11,930 nucleotides of DNA from Paracoccaceae bacterium (GTDB lineage: Bacteria > Pseudomonadota > Alphaproteobacteria > Rhodobacterales > Rhodobacteraceae): positions 1-11,930 of the forward strand of contig JAHRVZ010000314.1 in assembly GCA_019090405.1 (NCBI GenBank). The letters are read 5' to 3'. Shown here one piece after another: positions 7,660 to 11,930 of the stretch (its first letter is position 1; every line of letters starts with the position of its first letter). Position numbers and translations under genes: made by a program. Under the pieces are notes generated by a model. It made no database searches, was not told where the DNA came from, and saw only the letters and a list, made by a program, of their open reading frames with translations.

Positions 7660-8997
7660 ATGATTGCAGCATACTTTCCCTCGCGTACCGGCTTGATGAT
7701 TCTGGCCAGTGCCATGTTGACGCTTGCGGCCTGCAGCGAGCCGGAATTCATCCTTCCCGGTGAACGCGAAGAAGTACGTTCAGCTGTCGAAGGTGGCTCT
7801 GTCGTCTCCAACGATTTTGTCAACCAAAGCCGTGCCATCAGTTTACCCGCGCAAACCAACAATAAGGACTGGGAACAGGCCATCGGCTCTCCGGTAAACC
7901 GGGTGTCCAATGCGGCGTTGCGCAGCAATCCGCAACTGATCTGGAGCACGCCCATCGGTGTCGGCGACGGTCGCCGACAGCGCATTACGGCTGACCCGGT
8001 AGTGGGTGGCGGTCTTGTCTATACTTTGGATGCGGCTGCGCTTGTGTCTGGTATTGCGTCCAATGGGGCGGTTGTCTGGACAACCGATCTGCGACCCGTA
8101 CTGGATGGCGACAAAGATGCAACCGGCGGCGGAATGGCCTATGCGGGGGGCACTTTGTATGTGTCTCTTGGTTATGGCCGGTTGGCTGCGATTGACGCCA
8201 AGACAGGCGGCATACGCTGGCAGCAAAAACTTGACGCGACTGGCAGCGGTGCGCCAACGGTTTCCGGCGATCTGATTTATCTGGTGGCAGGCGACAATAC
8301 CGGCTGGGCGATCAAGACCGATACCGGGCGCATTGAATGGAAAGTACTGGGTACACCCAGTCTTTCCAACGTTTTGGGGGCTCCGGCACCTGCGTTGACC
8401 AGCAAATTTGCAGTATTTGCCTTTGGGTCGGGTGATATTGTGACAACTTTCCGTCGTGGTGGATTGCGGCGCTGGGAGGCCACGGTTACTGCGCGCCAGT
8501 CAGGGCGCGCAGCATCTCGCATCAGCGATGTCACCGGCAGCCCGGTCATTTCCGGCAATACATTATATGCCGGCAACCATTCCGGGCGCATTCTGGCCGC
8601 TGCGGTGGACACTGGCGAACGCCTTTGGACCGCGGACCGCGGCGCAATTGATCCGGTCTGGCCCGTCGGAGGCAGCGTGTTTGCAATCACCGAACGCAGC
8701 GAAGTTGTTCGCCTGAATGCCAATGACGGAGAACTCATCTGGGCGCAGAAACTGCCGGGGTTCGTTAAAGATAAACCCAGAAGGCGCGCCTCGATATTTG
8801 CGCATTACGGGCCAATTCTGGCCGGAAGCCGCATCATCACGGCCTCAAACGACGGCTATCTCAGGTTCTTTGCCCCCGAAGATGGCAGCATTGCTGCACA
8901 GATTCCTGTACCTGATGGGGCCACCACAGCTCCGGTTGTAGCGGGAGGCACGCTTTATGTTGTTTCTACCAAAGGTGAATTGCACGCTTTCCGTTAA
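7660..8997 (+). CDS. bamB: Outer membrane assembly lipoprotein BamB (PQQ-repeat beta-propeller)
   Basis: Lipoprotein subunit of the BAM complex, which folds beta-barrel proteins into the outer membrane. Of 445 residues, the first 24 form a signal peptide with lipobox L22-A23-A24-Cys25; Ser at +2 favours outer-membrane sorting. The rest is a propeller of PQQ-like blades, seen as repeated D/N-x-G-x-x-x-W units: AIDAKTGGIRW (177-187), AIKTDTGRIEW (217-227), the copy at 313-323 (AAAVDTGERLW) and RLNANDGELIW (351-361). BamB of E. coli is about 390 residues; the extra length is mainly an N-terminal linker (26-90). Met13 is an alternative start but would shorten the signal peptide and remove its only Arg, so the ATG at 7660 is kept. 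Its position between the YfgM-like gene and der supports the call over a PQQ dehydrogenase, which would be longer and have a catalytic site. Confidence 0.93.
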   Translation: MIAAYFPSRTGLMILASAMLTLAACSEPEFILPGEREEVRSAVEGGSVVSNDFVNQSRAISLPAQTNNKDWEQAIGSPVNRVSNAALRSNPQLIWSTPIGVGDGRRQRITADPVVGGGLVYTLDAAALVSGIASNGAVVWTTDLRPVLDGDKDATGGGMAYAGGTLYVSLGYGRLAAIDAKTGGIRWQQKLDATGSGAPTVSGDLIYLVAGDNTGWAIKTDTGRIEWKVLGTPSLSNVLGAPAPALTSKFAVFAFGSGDIVTTFRRGGLRRWEATVTARQSGRAASRISDVTGSPVISGNTLYAGNHSGRILAAAVDTGERLWTADRGAIDPVWPVGGSVFAITERSEVVRLNANDGELIWAQKLPGFVKDKPRRRASIFAHYGPILAGSRIITASNDGYLRFFAPEDGSIAAQIPVPDGATTAPVVAGGTLYVVSTKGELHAFR

Positions 8998-9048
8998 CGC
9001 GCATATGGGTTAAGGGGCGCATCTGACTTATAGCAAAGCGTGACCTTG

Positions 9049-10518
9049 ATGTCCTTTACACTTGCCATAGTGGGCCGCCCGAATGTGGGCAAATCCACCC
9101 TGTTTAACCGTCTTGTCGGCAAACGACTCGCGCTTGTTGATGACACGCCGGGCGTGACACGCGATCTGCGCGAAGGCGCTGCGCGTCTTGGCGATCTGCG
9201 CTTTACCGTGATTGATACGGCTGGGCTGGAAGAGGTAAACGACGACAGCCTGCAGGGCCGGATGCGTCGATTGACCGAACGCGCGGTGGATATGGCCGAT
9301 ATCTGCCTGTTCATGATTGATGCGCGCACCGGGGTCACTCCGACTGACCTGACATTCGCCGATATCCTGCGCAAACGCAGCGCCCATGTGATTCTGGCGG
9401 CCAACAAAGGCGAAGGCTCGGCCGCTGATGCAGGCGTGATCGAAGCCTATTCAATGGGATTGGGTGAACCGATCCGGATGAGCGCCGAACATGGCGAAGG
9501 TCTGAACGATCTTTATGCGCAATTGATGCCAATCGCGGATCAGTTTGCCGCACAGGCGGATACCAATACGCCTGAAACCGATGTGGTTCTGGATGAAGAC
9601 GTTGATGATGATGACATCGAGGATTATGTCGCACCGACTGCCGCCAAACCATTGCAAGTTGCAGTCGTCGGGCGGCCAAATGCCGGGAAATCAACACTTA
9701 TCAACCAGATCATGGGCGAAGATCGCCTGCTGACCGGACCTGAAGCCGGGATTACCAGGGACGCGATTTCGCTGCGTATTGACTGGGACGGCACCCCGAT
9801 GCGGATGTTTGATACCGCAGGTATGCGCCGCAAGGCCAAAGTGCAGGAAAAGCTGGAAAAACTGTCGGTCAGCGATGGTCTGCGCGCGGTGAAATTTGCC
9901 GAAGTCGTGGTGGTTTTGCTGGATGCAGCCATTCCGTTTGAACAACAGGATCTGCGCATTGCTGATCTGGCCGAGCGCGAAGGCCGCGCTGTTGTTGTCG
10001 CCGTTAACAAATGGGATGTTGAGCCTGAAAAGCAACAAAAACTGCGGGATCTGCGTGAGTCCTTTGAGCGTTTGTTGCCGCAGTTGCGCGGAGCGCCTTT
10101 GATTACTGTATCGGCCAAAACCGGCAGGGGGTTGGATCGGTTGCACACAGCGATCCTGAAAGCCCATGAGGTCTGGAACCGTCGCGTCAGCACGTCCAAG
10201 CTGAACCGTTGGCTGAATGGCATGCTTGAGGCCCATCCGCCCCCCGCACCTCAGGGCAAGCGAATCAAGTTGCGGTATATGACGCAGGTCAAAACCCGGC
10301 CACCGGGATTTGTGGTGATGTGTTCGCATCCTGATAAAATGCAAGCCAGCTATTCGCGCTATCTGGTGAATGGGCTTCGGCAGGATTTTGACATGCCTGG
10401 CACGCCGATCCGGTTGTACATGCGTTCGCAAAACGACCAAAACCCGTTTAAGGGGCGCAAAAAGAATGCCCCCAGCAAGTTGCGTAAACATATCGATGGG
10501 CGGCGTACTGACCGTTAG
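9049..10518 (+). CDS. der: Ribosome-assembly GTPase Der (EngA), two tandem GTPase domains
   Basis: Essential cytoplasmic GTPase for maturation of the 50S subunit; 489 residues from the ATG at 9049. An in-frame GTG at 9040 would add three residues, but family members begin like MSFTLAIVGRPN, so the ATG is preferred; neither start has a strong ribosome site. Domain 1: P-loop GRPNVGKST (9-17), DTAG (56-59), G4 NKGE (119-122), SAE (145-147). A very acidic linker (about 173-192) follows. Domain 2: GRPNAGKST (208-216), DTAG (255-258), NKWD (320-323), SAK (355-357). The C-terminal KH-like RNA-binding domain (about 370-465) ends in a basic tail. The G4 motif of domain 1 has Glu where NKxD is standard; the rest is typical. 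It lies 51 bp after bamB, probably co-transcribed. Confidence 0.97.
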   Translation: MSFTLAIVGRPNVGKSTLFNRLVGKRLALVDDTPGVTRDLREGAARLGDLRFTVIDTAGLEEVNDDSLQGRMRRLTERAVDMADICLFMIDARTGVTPTDLTFADILRKRSAHVILAANKGEGSAADAGVIEAYSMGLGEPIRMSAEHGEGLNDLYAQLMPIADQFAAQADTNTPETDVVLDEDVDDDDIEDYVAPTAAKPLQVAVVGRPNAGKSTLINQIMGEDRLLTGPEAGITRDAISLRIDWDGTPMRMFDTAGMRRKAKVQEKLEKLSVSDGLRAVKFAEVVVVLLDAAIPFEQQDLRIADLAEREGRAVVVAVNKWDVEPEKQQKLRDLRESFERLLPQLRGAPLITVSAKTGRGLDRLHTAILKAHEVWNRRVSTSKLNRWLNGMLEAHPPPAPQGKRIKLRYMTQVKTRPPGFVVMCSHPDKMQASYSRYLVNGLRQDFDMPGTPIRLYMRSQNDQNPFKGRKKNAPSKLRKHIDGRRTDR

Positions 10519-10638
10519 GACGGAATTTGAGTATTTGGTACGAGAAGAATTAGGGTGTAGGTGCGTCACTGCGAGTTGTTGAATTTTGTCTGAAAATCTG
10601 TGATTGAAGAGGCAGGGTAGTAGTGATTGAGGGCCGTC
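10519..10638 (+). other. Intergenic gap between der and the desaturase gene
   Basis: These 120 bp are less GC-rich than the flanking genes and are the likely site of a promoter for the desaturase, since both genes are on the same strand but unrelated in function. I see no intrinsic terminator (no stem with a T-run) after der and no convincing -35/-10 pair. The end carries the ribosome site GAGGG (10629-10633), 5 nt before the ATG at 10639, which decides that start over the in-frame TTG at 10627. Confidence 0.6.
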
Positions 10639-11622
10639 ATGAATTTGCGGGAATATACGCGCCAGTATTGTGAAAAAGATAATCGAATTGCATCGTTAAG
10701 TTACTTTGGGACATTCGCAGTTTATTTTGTCTCGCTTTATCTGGCGGCTACTTATGTGCATCTGTGGTATGTTCTGGTCCCGATGGTGATTGTTAACGCG
10801 TTTTCGGCTGTGCGCCTGTATGTGTTGCAGCATGATACCGGGCATCATTCATTGTTCAAAACGCGGGCGCAGAACGAATTGGCCGGGCATGTTCTGTCGC
10901 CGTTCACCTTTGCCCCATTTGAGGTGATGAAGCAGAATCATAACCTGCATCACGCCAATGTCGGCAATCTTGAGCATCGCGAAACCGGTGAGATCAACAC
11001 CATGACCCTGCGGGAATGGAATGAGGCCGGGTTTTGGCAAAGGTTGACCTATCGGCTATATCGCAATCCATTCATTCTGGTGCCGCTGGGGTCTTTGTTT
11101 ACCTATTTCATTCGCTATCGCTGGCCCAAAAACACCACACAGTTTGGCGTTAAGGGTGTATTGCTGCATAACGTGGTGATTGCGATATATCTGGCCGGGC
11201 TTTACCTGCTGTTTGGTTGGGCCGGGGTTTTGGTCTGGTTCGGGGCAAGCCTGCTGGGGGGGATGATTGGCGTCTTTCTTGTTTATCTGCAGCATAATTT
11301 TGAAGATACCTATTGGGATCGGCGCCCTGATCTTGACCCGCAGATTGCGGCAATCCAGGGGTCTTCGGCTTTGGATTTCGGGTGGTGGTTTGATATGGTA
11401 GTTGCCTGCATCACCTTGCATGACATCCATCATTTCAACGCGCGTATTCCATCGTATCGGCTGCGCGCCTGTCACTATAACCTACCCGAAGAATGGGCAC
11501 CGCACCGGATCAAGTTTCCCGAAGCGGTGGCTGCTTTGAACCTGAAACTGTGGGACGAAGACCAAAACCGGTTGGTGCCTTTCCCAAAGCGCGGCGTAAA
11601 CGACGCCGCGATAAACGCCTAA
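10639..11622 (+). CDS. Membrane fatty acid desaturase (acyl-lipid type)
   Basis: Integral membrane di-iron enzyme that inserts a double bond into fatty acyl chains using oxygen and an electron donor. Of 327 residues, the three histidine boxes are intact: HDTGHH (65-70), HNLHH (101-105) and HDIHH (261-265), plus a further conserved-looking His219 in QHNFEDTYW. Hydrophobic pairs flank them at about 21-62 and 172-218, the usual four-helix topology. The layout and QH-x-FED motif resemble bacterial acyl-lipid desaturases of the Bacillus Des/DesA group more than beta-carotene hydroxylases. The position of the double bond cannot be read from sequence. The ATG at 10639 has a good ribosome site; an upstream TTG would add four residues. 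Its TAA overlaps the serS stop codon on the other strand (shared 11619-11622). No cognate ferredoxin or two-component regulator is nearby. Confidence 0.9.
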   Translation: MNLREYTRQYCEKDNRIASLSYFGTFAVYFVSLYLAATYVHLWYVLVPMVIVNAFSAVRLYVLQHDTGHHSLFKTRAQNELAGHVLSPFTFAPFEVMKQNHNLHHANVGNLEHRETGEINTMTLREWNEAGFWQRLTYRLYRNPFILVPLGSLFTYFIRYRWPKNTTQFGVKGVLLHNVVIAIYLAGLYLLFGWAGVLVWFGASLLGGMIGVFLVYLQHNFEDTYWDRRPDLDPQIAAIQGSSALDFGWWFDMVVACITLHDIHHFNARIPSYRLRACHYNLPEEWAPHRIKFPEAVAALNLKLWDEDQNRLVPFPKRGVNDAAINA

Positions 11623-11930
11623 AGTAGAACACCGTCCGCGCCCAGTGTCAGCTTGCCGCCCAGATAAGGTGCGAGCACGTCTGGCAATGTGACCGATCCG
11701 TCGGCGTTCTGACCGTTTTCAAGCACCGAAATCAGGCAACGACCAACCGCGAGGCCCGACCCGTTCAGAGTATGCACGAACTCGGGTTTACCCCCACCTT
11801 CGGGGCGGAACCGCGCGTTCATGCGGCGCGCCTGAAACGCCCCCGTGGTCGAAACCGAACTGATTTCGCGATAGGCGTCTTGCCCCGGCATCCATGCCTC
11901 GATGTCATAGGTGCGGCGTGCGCCAAAGCC
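11619..11930 (-). CDS. serS: Seryl-tRNA synthetase, C-terminal fragment cut by the window edge
   Basis: Class II aminoacyl-tRNA synthetase charging tRNA-Ser. Only the last 103 residues are inside the window; the frame stays open to 11930 and reads GFGARRTYDIEAW before the internal Met at 11891, so this is a 3' fragment rather than a short gene. Diagnostic blocks are the FGARRTYD stretch, YREISS, FQARRMNARFRP and the class II motif 3, NGSGLAVGRCLISVLEN, with its invariant Arg, followed by the conserved QNADGSV and the P-x-V-L-x-P-Y end typical of SerRS. The stop codon TAG (complement of 11619-11621) overlaps the desaturase TAA in a convergent arrangement with no room for a terminator between the genes. 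Confidence 0.95.
   Translation of the reverse strand, partial: GFGARRTYDIEAWMPGQDAYREISSVSTTGAFQARRMNARFRPEGGGKPEFVHTLNGSGLAVGRCLISVLENGQNADGSVTLPDVLAPYLGGKLTLGADGVLL

Noticed and set aside
9040..9048. GTG start codon for Der three codons upstream
   Set aside because: Family alignments from memory begin at the downstream ATG and the GTG has no proper ribosome site spacing.
9691..10569. 292-codon open frame on the - strand opposite der
   Set aside because: Antisense shadow of a conserved GTPase gene; its composition (Gln, His, Arg, Pro) is typical of reverse-frame translation and no ribosome site or domain supports it.
1..11930. Mobile element, CRISPR array, toxin-antitoxin or defence system
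   Set aside because: No transposase, integrase, terminal inverted repeats, spaced repeats or defence-type genes are visible; genes are core-type and tightly packed.

Overview
The window reads as a stretch of chromosome from an alphaproteobacterium, most likely a marine-type Rhodobacterales (Roseobacter-like). This is inferred from the protein flavour: the Der G4 variant, the SerRS C-terminus, the Atm1-type ABC exporter, a moderate GC content and the tight gene packing. No sequence search was possible. I see no mobile elements, CRISPR arrays, tRNA or rRNA genes, attachment sites or recent insertions. All eight genes have intact reading frames apart from the two cut by the window edges.

Layout. 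(1) Positions 1-1541, + strand: the 3' part of an Atm1/HMT1-type ABC half-transporter, cut at the left edge. (2) Positions 1590-6604, - strand: a two-gene efflux operon. A membrane fusion protein comes first, followed by an unusually long 1258-residue RND permease; their stop and start codons overlap as ATGA. The operon converges on the ABC gene across 48 bp. (3) Positions 6605-6910: a divergent, partly AT-rich intergenic region with candidate promoters and a palindrome that could be the efflux operator. (4) Positions 6911-10518, + strand: an envelope/ribosome assembly block in the order YfgM-like membrane protein, BamB lipoprotein, Der GTPase. This is the same order as yfgM-bamB-der in enterobacteria. 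(5) Positions 10639-11622, + strand: a membrane fatty acid desaturase with three histidine boxes. (6) Positions 11619-11930, - strand: the C-terminal end of seryl-tRNA synthetase, cut by the right edge, with its stop codon overlapping that of the desaturase.

How the genes work together. The fusion protein and the permease should form the inner-membrane and periplasmic parts of a tripartite efflux pump. No outer-membrane TolC-like partner and no regulator gene is present, so both must lie elsewhere. YfgM-like protein and BamB both act on outer-membrane protein biogenesis, through the Sec translocon/periplasmic chaperones and the BAM complex respectively. Der acts in 50S ribosome assembly. The desaturase adjusts membrane lipids. 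Most of the window is ordinary core genome. The points most worth a second look are the architecture of the RND permease (an extra hydrophobic insert between its two halves, a second periplasmic insert, and unusual proton-relay positions) and the candidate operator upstream of its operon. I do not see evidence for a wholly new system.
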